From Arbacia lixula (taxonomy: Eukaryota > Echinodermata > Echinoidea > Arbacioida > Arbaciidae), in NCBI GenBank assembly GCA_963669155.1, contig OZ022593.1:16076258-16140257 (forward strand): a DNA stretch of 64,000 nt. Direction: 5' to 3'. The position numbers and the translations under genes are program-made. Positions 45,076 to 57,767 of the stretch are shown one piece after another. The notes beneath the pieces were generated by a model. That model saw nothing but the letters and a program-made list of their open reading frames with translations. It was not told where the DNA came from and ran no database searches. How positions within the stretch are numbered: the first letter of the stretch is position 1; each line of letters starts with the position of its first letter.

Positions 45076-46914
45076 AATTGTTCTCCCTGGTGTGATTAAC
45101 ACTCCATGGGTGATTGCTGCAAGGGCCACTTGAGGTGTGACATTTCAGTCTGTCCCTGCGGTCATGTGAGTTGCTTAAAGGCCAGGGGTGACAGTGGTAC
45201 TGAGGACTTTCTAATTCATTCTTTTAAAAACTGTAATGTTTTGCAGAGAGAAAGTAGATCATATAATATTTGCAGCAATAAGATTGATTAAAGCGCTTAG
45301 ACACGATACTGTCTCCTATTTAGCAATACAAATATAACAACTGTGTATCATTATTATCAGTATTGATTAATCTGTTGGAAAAATGAGCAGAGAAAAAGAA
45401 GACCATGGTGGGGTTTGACACTGCATCTCCTGCTTGACAGGCAAGATGGATAGTAACAGCAACACAAAGATGATATCATATTCCCTTCTACTTCCACTCT
45501 ATCCCTGTATCATGAGCAGGAATTGCGTGAAAATCATAAATTAAATGGAGTAATCGGGCTCTAAAAGCATGATTGAGGGCCATAATTATGGAAGAGCTGT
45601 TGATAAATAAAAAATATAGGTACCAACAGATGGCACTAGAATGCAGTGGAGCTGTAAGGTGTACAGTCAAAACATTGTCTTTTGATTAACAGGCCTTAAT
45701 AACTCCTGAGACTATTCCAAGGAAGCTTAAATCTGTCAAAACTGCCATTCACAGTCCACTGTTATCGTGGACAAGCTCTCATTTATGCCTCATAGATGTT
45801 CTCTAGTCACATATAATAACAATTTGTAAGACAAGAAAATTCTTTCCCCTGACTGCCCCGTACCTTTAATTAGCTGGCCATTGCAGACAATGGATAGTAG
45901 GATGGAGTATTCTTGACATGTACCTACATGTACACCATGACCTTTATGCACTAATGTTACATGCAGTGAGTTGCAAACATTGTACATGGGGGCTCGGATG
46001 AAATGACCCCTGAAATATACTCAAACAGCCCCCATGAAGAAGAAAGGAGCCCCAATGAAAAAACAAAAAAAAATCTTACTTTCGATCTTTCTCATAGGGT
46101 ACCATTCATAGCATTGTTTAGTGTCATATAGTTTTTCATGACACTGATATGTGTTAAACAGAAGCCACAGCAAATTATCATTTATTTCATTGGTGGCTTG
46201 GTCTACTCCAATGTCATCTCATTCCTACTTCATCTACAAGCACAAACTAATATTTAGGGATTAGGGTCAGGGATAAAGCTTGAAATACAGCTAAGGGTAC
46301 ATTTTACAATAAAAAGGCATGGTTTTGGCCAACTCACAACAAATTATTCCCCCTCCTTCACTACCCACAACCCTCTAGGTCTATTTACCTTTCAGAGCCA
46401 TAGGGTTTTGTTAAAATTTCATGCTTCATCTCAGAGTAATATATGAAGGTTTTGCAAAGAGATACAATAGGGATACAACTAAAATGCCTAAAGACAAAGA
46501 GGATACAATCAAGATATGAAAAATAAGCTACCCCATACAGTGTAGAATGACAACCCCATACCTCTCACAGTACAACATCACAAGTACCAGTGGAACTACC
46601 CTCAAGGAATCCATCAATTGTTATTTAAACTATGTCATTCAGAGCACAAATAATCCAGTTTCTCAGAAAAAAAAAGTCAGCTAGGTCAACATATAATTTT
46701 TCATTGACAGGACCAAATTATTAAAATCAGTTTGAGGTCAAACTACATGGCTTCTCCTATAAATGAACTAAAAACAGTTCCCCTGTGCAGCTACTCCACC
46801 ACCAATCCAGCTCGTAACAGTAAAATACATCTGAATATGCATTTACATCAGTGCGAAGTTCACAAAATAGTTGACTATGTTCTGATCCAGGAAATGTGCC
46901 CAAAGTTAAAATCA
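45076..46914. other. Non-coding, no supported gene
   Basis: 45985-46050 carries GGGGGCTCGGATGAAATGAC / CAGCCCCCATGAAG, a fragment of the GGGGGCTC family. On the minus strand at about 45860-45910 a stretch ending LLSIVCNGQLIK is followed by GTACGG, but no acceptor supports an exon. Confidence 0.45.
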
Positions 46915-47235
46915 CATCTTCATCAGACTGAAGCAAGCAGTGCACTATTTTGCCCACCACAATGTTAAGGCTGATAAGCTGCCAACCCTTGCTGTTACAT
47001 AATGTAGCGCTTTCAGCTGCACGCTGTCCAGCGGAGCACCTCGCAATCTTGGGTTAGATTTTGAGCTGATGGAGATGGTCCTCAAAATAGTGAAAAAGTT
47101 TGCCAGATTGGGCTGATCAAGATTGAAATAGCACACTATTTTGCCAGATCAAGCTGATGAAGACGAAAATAGCTGGTTATGTTATGATCAGGCCAGCGAA
47201 CCAAATCACAAAATAGCCCGCTATTTTGCCACATA
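46915..47235. mobile_element. Degenerate family J-like copies
   Basis: ATCTTCATCAGACTGAAG, CACTATTTTGCCCACC, GAGCTGATGGAGATGG, AGCTGATGAAGACGAAAATA and GCCCGCTATTTTGCCAC echo the element at 38930-39385. Borders unclear; probably two or three overlapping remnants. Confidence 0.45.
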
Positions 47236-49087
47236 TAGCCCGAGAACGATCGACAGCCGTTGACAGACCGGGGTCACATGTCCACCAGATGACCAATGGC
47301 CTCCTGCAAATTTTAATTACAGTAACCAGCAGGATTTCAAAGAAAAACATGATTTTAACACGTTTCAGCTTGGCATGCAATGGTCAAAAAGTAATAAGCA
47401 CGCAGGCAGAGCACATTTTCTTGTGAATGGCCATAAGACTCATTTATACTCAAAAAGTTGCACATGAAATTATTTATGAATAATTAGTTCTAATTCTTTT
47501 TTTTTCAATGTTTATTAGAGTAGCCAGCAGGATTAAAAGCAAACCATAATGTATAAAAATTCATAAGCAGTATCCAAGCACAGCATGCTTCTTGTGAATG
47601 GCCACATAAGGCTCATTTACACTCAAATATTCACTCATAGAAATTACTTATTATTATCATTTTTTGAGATGATTCCTTCCAGAGTGGGATCCATGGAGAT
47701 GGTAGAACGTCCCTCCATTAATTAAAGATCTTGCAGTATGTAACACCACTGCCCTGTTCCTTTAACAAGTTTACAGTGCCTTTTGTATCCTGTGTCTGGC
47801 TCATAATGTCACAATGCTCCCAGGGGATTGGTCATTGCCATGGCAACCCCATCTCAGTTGATGTAGGTTCATTATGAACATCTCGACTTACAGACAGCCA
47901 CCAAGAGCAGGGATTATGGTTTTGAGGAAGTATTGTTCACCATATATGTATCTGTGAAGATGGGTCACAGGGAAAGATGTTAAGTATTAACCTTTTCAAA
48001 ACCTGAGTTAAATATTAAAGTCATCTTTACCATTTTGCTTTAGTAAAAAAAAATGACAGAAAGGATTTATTTTGGTTGATTAAGTACAGATTTACATTGT
48101 GATGTAGAAAAACTTCATGGAATTAACATTGTTGTTTTCTATCACACATACAGCATTTTTATGCATATATGATTCAATTTATCAACAACACATTCATAAT
48201 TCAAAAGAAATACATAGTTTTCATTATAATCAATGGTAAGTTAATTCGATGGGTAAACCTCCCCTTTAAGCAAATTAAATTTCTTCTGTCTGGGATCGAC
48301 TCATCCCCAGCACTCCCCCTTTTAATCCCAGAGGCCACACCCTAGGGGACTTTGATTAGGATTAAATGGGGGGAAGGAAACTCATTCGTGAGGGATTGTC
48401 GGAATTATAATCCAGGCAACCGTCACAACATTTGTACTGATACTCATACAAATATGTTACAGTAGGTACTGAAGTGTTTCTTTCAATGTTGTCTTGATAA
48501 AAGATTGTGTTATGCATATTTCATGACTTCCCAAATTATATGATGTACATGTAATACAATATTTAGACCAGATTTCTTCATGAACCACTCTGATTCAACA
48601 GTGAAGTAAATTGTAAAATAAGACGCCCTCAATTAACCTTTCATGCAGAGGACATTTAGCAGACTTACGTGAGCTGACTCATTACTTTTTGATCTCTGCA
48701 GATATAAATCTCAGGCATTAATTCACATATAGATCAAATTAGTATTTATTGATGTTCCGCGTCAAAACACTGATTCTAGAAAATGTTGATATAAACAGAC
48801 CCATAGGCATAGATCACCAAATTAATCATAATACATGACATAGTAGCTCCACACAATTATTTACCTCTACATGTACATACATTTTACATGTGATACTCAA
48901 AAAAAGTTGTTCACAAAGGATAGTTCTGTAAGTTCTAAATTAATTGATGAAGTTAGATTTATCATTTGAGCATTCTAGACACGCACAATATGCAGGCTAC
49001 CAGGATCCTTATCATAACTTCTCTATTCCAGACAAGAGAGAAAAACAACCAGCACGCCCCTCTTAATCCATACATTCTTAAACTTTA
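47236..49087. other. Non-coding with a two-copy repeat
   Basis: 47310-47460 and 47510-47640 share AGTAACCAGCAGGATT / AGTAGCCAGCAGGATT, TTCTTGTGAATGGCCA and CTCATTTAYACTCAAA, a tandem duplication of about 190 bp offset. The rest is AT-rich, with no gene. Confidence 0.55.
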
Positions 49088-49514
49088 GCCCCATTTACAC
49101 TTGCTAAGATCACAATTTTTAAAATCGCGATTTTATGTCTCACCATTTACACTTGCCCCCCAAAAACCGCGATCTGGAACATCTTGATTTTTTGATAGGT
49201 ACTACGCATGTCCACCAGTCATCCAAAGGAGACCGGCGTGCTGCATGGCTATTATGACGTCATAAGTGGAGCGATTAACAGAGAAAGATCAAAGTCAACC
49301 CGCCAGGAGTGCTGCAAAGTCACATGGAAAAAAATTGTGATTTTTTCACGCTCACCATTTACACTGGCAAATCTTGCGATTTTCACGCAAAGTTTAAAAA
49401 AATCACACTCTGGAAGGTGATTTTTCTGGCGCGATGTTTTGGTTGTTTGGGTGAAAGTTGCCTAGCAACTTACACCCAAAGATCACGATTTTTGCTGGCC
49501 AGTGTAAATGGGCC
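49088..49514. mobile_element. Element I: TIR MITE with GGCCCATTTACACTGG ends
   Basis: Left GCCCCATTTACACTTGC, right GCTGGCCAGTGTAAATGGGC. Subterminal copies of CCATTTACACT and GATCACGATTTT-like words repeat inside (49145, 49350). 427 bp, CpG-rich centre with TATGACGTCATA. Possible 6-bp imperfect flank CTTTAG/CTTTTG. hAT-type is a guess. Confidence 0.7.
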
Positions 49515-50379
49515 TTTTGTGAAAGCAATTCCTGACTGACAATCCTATGATTAGCTGCAAAGCAGTAGCAAATTCTTTAGATTACTTTGTCACAGTGTGC
49601 AAATACAAGGAATGCATGATAATGTCCTATCAGAGTTAAGTACATCAAGTGCTGGAAACTTAAAGATGGTGACTTAAATCCTTTATTAAGTTGCTCCTTT
49701 GGTAAATACAAAAAGAAATATCTCAATACAACCACTCATTCAGAACTAAACTTGTTACGGTAGATACAGATGTACATGTCAACAAATCATCCTCAGTGGA
49801 AACAGATTGGAATCATACTTGTATTTGGTTGTTTCATGACTTTCTGTTTTCTCTGTAAATGTGTAAGTGTTATAGTCAAATAATTGAAATTTAAAGCCAT
49901 TAGTAATAGAAAGGGAAAAAACATTGGCTGAGAATAAATGGATGGAATATCTCAACACATATTACAAAGAAGTCATAAAAACAGCAACATGACTTCAAGC
50001 ATGGACTACTAGGAATTTTGTAACACAATTTGTTATGATTCTGTCAATCATTTCATCATTGTGTTACAAATGTTCTAAAAGGTGCCAAGTACTGTTACAC
50101 ATGACTCTACTTCAGTGTATTATCACACCATTTATTTCTGCCTTTTTTTCATTTCATCAATCTCAAGATGAACCACATTTCAGTAAAATTTCACTCAAGC
50201 CTGCCAAAATGATATCGGTTGGGCCAGTTGACTCACATGGTCTCATTAGGATCCCATCCATAAAGATTTCCTGATAACCATGGAAATGCCCCATCACAAA
50301 TCACTCCAGACAGCGTACATCACCAATCGTTCAAGGGGTGCAGAGATATGTGCCTTCAAAGAGTGAAACATCTTTCTGT
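49515..50379. other. Non-coding stretch
   Basis: AT-rich. A minus-strand 34-nt segment (50237-50270) has AG and GTGAGT borders but joining it to the known exon gives a stop, so it is not called. Confidence 0.5.
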
Positions 50380-50585
50380 GATTACTAACGATTCACGGGT
50401 TATTTGGCTGTCGATCGTAGCAGCGGCGGCCGCAAAGTGACGTCAAAATCAGGATATCCTCAGCCAAATCCAATTTACATAATTCGATAAGCGATGTTGC
50501 GGATGTCTTCGCTCTGCAATGTGATGGCTGACAGGCCGGCAGTATCGTCTGCAGACGTTTATCAACCTAGATGCATGCATACTCT
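50380..50585. other. CpG-rich island, possible regulatory element
   Basis: Includes GCGGCCGC, then AAGTGACGTCAAAATC (a CRE-like TGACGTCA) and GGCCGGCAG within AT-rich flanks. No open frame with splice sites. Looks more like an enhancer or promoter than an exon. Confidence 0.3.
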
Positions 50586-50980
50586 TGAGTCTTGACATAT
50601 CAATGTACATATGTCACTCCTTCCCCTTCATATAAAGACTTTATACATATACTGTAACCTAATCGATTAAACACATCTTCATATCAACAGTAATGAGAGT
50701 GTTAACCCTTATTTTACCAGACATTGGAAACCCCAGTAGGTTACTGCACATCTTCATGTAAAAGTAATGAGATATTTAACTTTTACATTCCTAGGCATTA
50801 CTACACATCTTCATTCCAATGTTAATAGGAGAGTTAATACCAATAACCTGCGAACATACAAATATACAGTGGACCAACATGCAGCAGTCCAATGCTATCC
50901 TACTTTTGTTTTTAGTCAATAATTCATCAGTTTAGAACTATTTCTCTCACTGACACCAGCGCCATCCCAAAGAGGGAAAC
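50586..50980. other. Non-coding with short direct repeats
   Basis: CACATCTTCAT...AGTAATGAGA..GTTAA occurs three times (about 50672, 50748, 50806) at about 60-75 bp spacing, a degenerate tandem repeat. Confidence 0.6.
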
Positions 50981-51235
50981 TATGAAAGAGGAGATGGCGA
51001 AGACGAAGAAAAAAAAAACAGAGAAGAAGAAAAAAGAGGAGATGATACAGAAGGTGGAGAAGAAGGAAAATGAGGAGATGGAACTGAAGAAAAAAATGAT
51101 GAAGAAGACCAAAGAACAAGAAGAAAATCATAAAGCAGAAGAAGAGAAGGGGAAGAATATGAAGATCAAGAAAAAAAGAAGACAAAGAATAAGAAGATAA
51201 TGAAGAAGAACATGAAGGTGACCATGAAAATGAAA
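50981..51235. repeat. Purine-rich (GAA/GAAAA)n tract
   Basis: About 250 bp of AAGAAGAAAAAAG-type sequence. The Lys/Glu-rich plus frame and hydrophobic minus frame (176 codons) are compositional. Confidence 0.9.
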
Positions 51236-51697
51236 ATGTAAAACAGAAATGGCAGATTAATATATAGATTTTACAGCTGTACGCATATCGAATGTTTATG
51301 TCCAGTACAGTATGGACAGTAATGTTTTTCAATATTTCCACAGGCCTCATATCAATGCCACCCAAAAAAGAAGTCCACAAATTTGTTCCATGGGGCTTGC
51401 CAAAAAAATATGAGCTGTTTCTAATTTGTGATGATTGATTTGCCAAAATTTGCTCACGTTAAGGACACTCCATACATGTAAACATACATCATGCAAGATT
51501 TTAAAACTTGTTAAATAGAGTAAAGAAAGTGGCCATGCAACCCTATGACATAGCAATAGTGTTCAATAAAGAACATGAGCAAACTGGAACGGAGGGACTA
51601 CTTTATGTACATCTGTATGTCATAATATCACGGGGCCACTGCTTGTGCATAATTTGTACATAAAAGAAAATGTGATGAATCACAAGCATCTACAATA
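51236..51697. other. Non-coding stretch
   Basis: Nothing recognised apart from the MITE that follows. Confidence 0.5.
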
Positions 51698-51845
51698 GTG
51701 CCATTCTCATTGGGCTTAAAAAATTGAGAAGTTCGAAAAATTGTGAAGTTAGGGCACAGGGAATAGGACCATTCGGCTTTGGGTACGGTTGCGAGGCAAC
51801 TTTTACCCTAACTTCGCGATTTTTTAAGCCCAATGAGAATGGCAC
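51698..51845. mobile_element. MITE G, TA-flanked, 148 bp
   Basis: GTGCCATTCTCATTGGGCTT at the left, inverse AAGCCCAATGAGAATGGCAC at the right (20 of 20), with TA on both sides. Centre contains GGTTGCGAGGCAACTTT. The paired 60-67-codon frames on both strands come from the palindrome. Confidence 0.93.
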
Positions 51846-52969
51846 TAATGTATGTAAGATCCACACAGAATGCCACGCAGTATTAGCAAACACATCTATG
51901 TTTTGATGTAGAGTATGTCAATGTGTACATTCCAAGCAATGTAGTTGTTACCATAGAAGCCTGTGGGGTAACTTTTATACAAGCTCATGATTTTCTTCTA
52001 CCCACAGCACTACTACAGATGTAGGAACATGTACATGTGTTTTTAAGGTGAAATAGTTGAATGGAATAGAATTTAAAATGTAGGTATTTTCACTATGATA
52101 TCAATCAGGTAAATAAATTTCAATTTTTCTTTTCATTTATTCATCTCATTTTCTAATAAAACAATACATGAGTATTGGATTTTTACAATACAACACATAT
52201 AGGCCTAAATCAATTATTTTACATTTAAATGTGAAAATAAAAAAGAGAACTTGAATAAAGCCGAATTAAGCCTTGTGAGGTAAGTTCCCTTAGATACACG
52301 ATAAATTATATGTTAAATAATTGAATTAAAGATAAAAGTAAACATGGACAGACCAAAAAAAAACAAAAAAAAAACAAGACAGTGAGTAAAATTACATAGT
52401 GAGTTGACTTTGTGTAGTTTGCTAAGAGGTGTGTTTTCAAGGATTTCTTAAATGAAGACAGGCTATTACATGAACAAATATCCTTAGGAATAGTATACCA
52501 GATTAATGGAAATTGAACTCATTAACACATCCAACAAAAAGGCAGTCCACATATCACACAACATCCAACATACAGGTATATCGGCCATCTTCAACAAAGA
52601 GCACAAATGAGTGTATTGTCAAACCTACATATATATCAATGTCTACAAAGTCAACCTACTTAAAAAGACCACTCAACTTGAATCATTTTAGGCATTTGCA
52701 TTCAATCGCACCTGTTTGAAAGCTATAAGAACCACCTGTCCATGAAGACCACTTTTCTTATCCACCTCCCCCCCTCCCCTCCCCCCCCCCCCCCCCCCCA
52801 GGGTAGCCTTTATAGATAGCTTACATGTATCCTCAACATATCTACTACTAGTCTGCAAAGTCATCCATTGATGAGTTCATTACTGAGCTCACCACTTCCA
52901 TCATTAACCCCTTCCACCCACAAAACCACTCTCTACCCTCCAGGGATGAGGGGGGGGGGGGGTGGGAGG
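51846..52969. other. Non-coding; possible LINE 3' UTR and hAT-like remnants
   Basis: 52110-52510 resembles a retroposon 3' region (AGGTGTGTTTTCAAGGATTTC, with A-rich runs) but no protein remnant is readable. 52615-52770 has AAGACCACC/TCCATGAAGACCACTT hAT-like words. C18 lies at 52782-52799 and G12 near 52950. Confidence 0.4.
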
Positions 52970-53270
52970 GGTGTCCTGCATTAATTACCCCTCTAAAGCT
53001 AACAGTTTACCTATAAAGGGGCTCTTAATTATCTCTCTCCCAGTCACTCCAAACCTCTCCCTATCCTCTAGGTGTATATAGCTCTTGATTAAGGTATTTT
53101 TGCACTGGTAATACACACTAGTCAGTTTGATGTCTGGCAGAGAGAGCGTTAATTACCCTCGAGCACTAACAGTGTACCCAATGGGCACTTTATTACCCCC
53201 CCCCCCCCCCATACCCCTCCCTACCCTGAGGGGGAGGGGGATATCCTGGGTTAATTACCCCTCTAGAGAT
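52970..53270 (+). repeat. Degenerate tandem repeat with TTAATTACCC core
   Basis: TCCTGCATTAATTACCCCTC, GCGTTAATTACCCTCGAGC and TCCTGGGTTAATTACCCCTC at about 52974, 53147 and 53247, each near ACAGTKTACC or CATTCACCC. C15 lies at 53197-53211. Confidence 0.65.
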
Positions 53271-53340
53271 CCCCATTCACCCTCAAAACAATTAATCATG
53301 ACTGGACCCGGTTAATGGGCAAATAATAGTTGATTAATTG

Positions 53341-53391
<51 letters not shown>

Positions 53392-53530
53392 AGAGAAAGA
53401 AGGAGAGAGAGAAGAGAGAAGAGAGAGGGAGAGAGAGAAAGTGAGAGAAAGAGAAAGAGAGAGAAAGAGAGAGAGCAAGAGGGAGAGAGAGAAAGAAATA
53501 GTGAGAGAAAGAGAGAGGGGGAAGAGAGAG

Positions 53531-53602
<72 letters not shown>

Positions 53603-53690
53603 AGTAGAAGAAGAAGAGAGAGAGAGGGAGAGAGAGAGAGAGGGGGGGAGAGAAGAAGAAGCGAGAGAGAGAGAGAGCGAGAGAGATGGG
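53341..53690. repeat. (GA)n array, 350 bp
   Basis: GAGAGAGA with AAAG, GGG and GAAGAAGA interruptions. All six long frames over it (up to 176 codons) are Arg/Glu or Ser/Leu repeat translations. Confidence 0.97.
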
Positions 53691-54504
53691 GGTGATTGGG
53701 GTACAGGGAGAGGAACTGCTGGAATAAACCGCCTTGTAGAAGGCGTTCTGCATAAATCAATCATCATTTGGAGGACAAAGGATCCAAGTACAGATGGACA
53801 AAATTGTCTGCATCTCATTAACTCAAGAATAACAATATACACTGTAGTTTCTTGTGTTTGTGAGGATAATGTGATGCAGTAACCTTATGCCCATCAAGCC
53901 AAGGTTAGATTGCCTACATTTTAAATAGTCTGTGATTGCTTGCTTTACCAGTACACATGTACAGAATAGATAGATAACCCAGTTTTTTTTTTATATTATG
54001 CTAATTACTCTCTATAGTTTATAATGTTCATAATGAGGGTATGAAAATAAAAGTTTACAATCTTTTCTCCCTCTTTTTTTAGATACATGTACATGTAGTG
54101 CTGGATGACTTAAAGGGTTACTAAATTAGACAAATAAGTTCCCACTAATCTATGTAAAATTATCCACTAAAAACGAAGTTTGACTTCATATGAAAATAAC
54201 GTTGTGCATCTATCTCATGAATAGAGCAATCTGAAATTGAATTAACGTCATTTCTCCATCACGCCAACTTTTAATGACAACACACAGACATGTTATTTCC
54301 GTTGGCAATTCACATACAGTCTGCATCTTGATGCCGTCTCAAAGCCTTTGTTTGTGAGAGGAGACTAGAGCAGGAGCTGTGTACGAATATATGAGGGCTT
54401 CGTGTAGTCTTTGTGGTTTTAGACTCATTGATGCAAACTCAATGACTGACCACCACTACTACTACAACTACGTACATCCATGAAACAGACATCCTGAACC
54501 ATTT
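53691..54504. other. Non-coding stretch
   Basis: AT-rich; nothing recognised. Confidence 0.5.
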
Positions 54505-54818
54505 AGCCTGGTTTTCAGGCTGTTTGAGATTTCTGATCCAAACTGCAAAATAGAGTCTAGTACTCTGATGTTCGTCAGGTTATCATTATTCTCTTTTCTC
54601 AGTCCGTCTGACTTCCAAGCTGTTGGACGTTGATGATCCAAACTGACTAATTACTGTAAGTCTAGTAACCTAAGACTAGTCACTCTATGATTCTCCTCTT
54701 TCCTCAGTACAGGGAGCCTGAGAATACATTGTGAATAAATAGTCTCATGCAGCCAGACCCCTTTATTGACAAGTTTGGTTAAGAAATGCCCTCTCAGCCT
54801 GGAAGTTAGGCTATGAAC
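54505..54818. mobile_element. AGCCTGG MITE, family B, full copy
   Basis: TTTAGCCTGGTTTTCAGGCTG at the left to CAGCCTGGAAGTTAGGCTA at the right, with GATCCAAACTGCAAAATAGA and ATAGTCTCATGCAGCCAGAC inside. An internal second end-like CTGACTTCCAAGCTGTTGG at 54608 suggests a nested or chimeric copy. Confidence 0.8.
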
Positions 54819-56374
54819 CACAGACTGCATTATGATTTTTCACAGCGGCTCGTTTGGATATGACAAGGACTAAGTCGCGCTGAGCACCGGGTTATTTTTC
54901 TCACTACGGGTGACAAGCTTTGGTGCCTGCTAACAAGCCTACACCAAAGCCTCACATTCGGGAGTTTACCTTCAGAGAATAGCGAAGAAAAACTCATAAC
55001 ACCTCGCTATTATACTCCTGTGTTTGTGTATCGTCCTGGCCTTTGTATGGGTGTTTTGTTGCGTCTGAAAGGAAACCATTCTCTTGTTCACACACTACTG
55101 ACCTAGACCTAGCATTCACCACTTAAGAATAGAAGGGGGGAAATCAGAGAAACAGCACTCTGAATGGCCCCCCCCCCCCCCCCCAACATTTCCCAGTGAC
55201 AAAATATAGGGCGAATGACCTCGTTATGAACCTCGTCTCAATATTTATCAAAATAATTTTTCATTTCTCATATTTATCATTAACCATCACTATATGATCT
55301 GCATATTGATCCATTTTCTTTAAAACGTCAACCAATATAGACATTCTCAAAATGGATTACAATTTTATAGATATCTTCAGATAAATAAAGATAAGTGACT
55401 TAAATTGTCAACAAAATACATATTTTTGATGTCATTACACCTCTTGTCATCCTTCCATACAAAGACCTGCATGATTAATAATTTCCTTACATGAACTAAT
55501 ACAAACGTTTTTATCACCAAAATTATTTTGAGAAATGCTTAAAGAAATTATAAACAAATATCTGCGTTTGATTACTAACTCTTCAAACATTTTTTTTTTT
55601 TTTGGGGGGGGGTGTAATAAATATGAATGTTTTTAATTATTAAAAATAAAAACAGTTTTGTTGATTAATGTATTGAAGATTCCAACTGTGAATAATTTTT
55701 TAATCATTACAAGATAAACAAAAGAAAAAAAAAGTCTTATTTGACACTTTTGCCAGAGATCATTTAGATGGTTCATTATTGTTGTATGTATCTACACAAT
55801 AAACTAATACTTAAATAATAATAAGAATTTCTCTCTTGTGCATTTCCAAATATTTTATTTACTCCTACTGCAGGCACGGACCTACATTGTGCAGAGGCTT
55901 ATGCAAGCTAAACGTGTCATTCCCTAAAGCCGAAACTTCCTTAGTTGAAATCCACTTAGCATGCCACCGGGAAACGTTTGCCATAGATCTTCAAACCTGA
56001 CAAGAGAGTCATCATTGTAAAAGTGATTCTTAATCTCAGTCAACCTCACAAATAGACCACTGAATCACCCAAGATTCTGTCAACACTCATTACTGAGTCA
56101 GCTCAATATCCAACCAGATTTTCCTCCAGAGTTTTAACTTTCTTCACCTTCTTCTGAGGAACATCTTTATGGCAGCCACAAGTTCAAGATTCTGCTGGAT
56201 ATATCCTGGTACTCACAGAGGTCAATGAGGAACACGATGCTAATGTCATGAACTTCTCTGCACTTTACAGAATCAGGCAAACTTGAGTGTTGTGATCATG
56301 TTGTGACTATGTTCAGTCTCATCACTGTATATCATGGTATTCCCTAGTCACAGAAGAAGGAGTAATAGTTAAAG
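54819..56374. other. Non-coding stretch
   Basis: 54840-55080 is moderately GC-rich. C16 lies at 55169-55184 and T14 then G10 near 55591. No exon supported. Confidence 0.5.
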
Positions 56375-56377
56375 TGC

Positions 56378-56410
<33 letters not shown>

Positions 56411-56411
56411 C

Positions 56412-56453
<42 letters not shown>

Positions 56454-56516
56454 TGTTGTAGTAGTAGTGGTGGTAGTAGTGGTAGTAGTAGTGCATGTAG
56501 TAGTAGTAGTAGTAGC

Positions 56517-56588
<72 letters not shown>
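56375..56588. repeat. (AGT)n microsatellite, about 214 bp
   Basis: About 70 trinucleotide units with CAG, TTG, GGT and GCA interruptions. The 78-codon poly-Val frame is repeat. Confidence 0.98.
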
Positions 56589-56715
56589 CAGTAGTCAGTT
56601 TTCAGTCTAATATTGTGAGGGAAGTTCTTACAGTATTTCTTTCATTTTTCTGAGAAACACTGTATCTATATTTCATACATCTATTGACCTGCAAAAGGGT
56701 CCCCCAATCTTTAAG
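56589..56715 (+). mobile_element. Family C right-end fragment
   Basis: TCAGTCTAATATTGTGAGGG, CTGCAAAAGGGTCCCCCAAT and TTAA at 56712-56715. The AGT array directly abuts it and may have grown from its CAGTCAGTTTTCAGT edge. Confidence 0.75.
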
Positions 56716-57062
56716 CAAGTATACAGAATAAGAAGACCATTCAGAGATCTACATCACAGGACACATCTGCCATTGACCACTATGTCTTGCAAGATGTATG
56801 ACAAAGGATAGGAAATTAATCCCCTGAACTTGACCCCCCTGGGATCACTGTGGGTGGACTCCAACGCTCCTTCACATCCCAGAGTTAATCACTACAAATG
56901 AGAAGAACCAGCATTCGGCACTGAATCAGCACACCTGGGTGGAGAAATCACTCGTCGCATGCATGCTTAGCCTGACTTCCAGACTGTTGGTTATTTTTAA
57001 TGCAAAGCTTACACAAGCTTTGTACATTTGGGTCTGGGACCCACAAGCAGAGGAAAAAAATG
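56716..57062. other. Non-coding with family B left end
   Basis: TTAGCCTGACTTCCAGACTG at about 56969 is a family B terminus without a matching right end. Confidence 0.55.
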
Positions 57063-57230
57063 GACGGGGGCTCAGGGCAATTTGTCCCCGAAATGCTTAA
57101 AAGAGCCCTGGAAAATGTTTAAATAGCACCCAAAATTCCCATAGACAAAATGTAAAATTGTAGACAAAAGGCCAATGTGCTAAAAATGTAGCCCCCGAAA
57201 ATGTTGAATTATTTTTTTTCCTGCTGACAA
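57063..57230 (+). repeat. GGGGGCTC repeat (family G2), copy 1
   Basis: ACGGGGGCTCAGGGCAATTT, AATGCTTAAAAGAGCCCTGG and TTCCCATAGACAAAATGTAA. Matches 57768-57933. Fragments lie at 22735, 45985, 58600-58720 and 59810-59960. Confidence 0.85.
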
Positions 57231-57670
57231 GACTACAAGTAATTCTACCCTTCTCTCATTCTTAGATAGAGACAATTTACACATAGATACATACTAGCAA
57301 TCAACTTTTATCCACATAGAAGTACTGAAAGACAAAGGCAACAAAAGTATGAAAATGGACCATTTACAGTAGGAAATCACCTATTGGACACTTCTAATGA
57401 AAATCTTACACAAGCTTACCTTTGGATCTGCTACTGAGAGGAATTAGTAATTCTCCTCCTCTTTCATTTTTAACCAGAGACCATTGTCACCTACATACAC
57501 ACTAGCTATCAAGTCACATCTACATAGAAGTACTAATAAACCAACATAAAAAAGAGGAAAATTAGCTCAGAACATGTTAGACTTGAAGCTCATCACTTGA
57601 CACAAGCTTTGCTTTGGATCCACTGCGAATGAATGACCTCTTCTCTCTCATTCTTAGGCAGAGATCTAGT
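57231..57670 (+). repeat. Tandem repeat, about 190 bp unit
   Basis: GTAATTCTACCCTTCTCTCATTCTTAG and GTAATTCTCCTCCTCTTTC head units with CACATAGAAGTACTGAAAGA / CTACATAGAAGTACTAATAA and TACACAAGCTTACCTTTGGA / GACACAAGCTTTGCTTTGG. About two full units and a partial one. Related sequence at 63000-63120. Confidence 0.8.
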
Positions 57671-57767
57671 TCAACATGAATTCCTTCAAAGCAGTTTGCA
57701 TGTCATTGAACCTGTCTTTAAAGACCTCCTGTCCGGGGTAAAAAAGTATACGGTGGGTGGGGGGGGG

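Noticed and set aside
45860..45910. Minus-strand stretch ending LLSIVCNGQLIK before GTACGG
   Set aside because: No credible acceptor upstream and a weak donor.
50237..50270. 34-nt minus-strand segment EIFMDGILMRP with AG/GTGAGT borders
   Set aside because: Joining it to the 39789-39889 exon makes TAG at the split codon; other frames also stop. Short bordered segments are common by chance.
53296..53842. Open frames of 139-176 codons on the minus strand and 121 on the plus
   Set aside because: Repeat translations of the (GA)n array.
56374..56610. 78-codon poly-valine frame
   Set aside because: Direct translation of (AGT)n.
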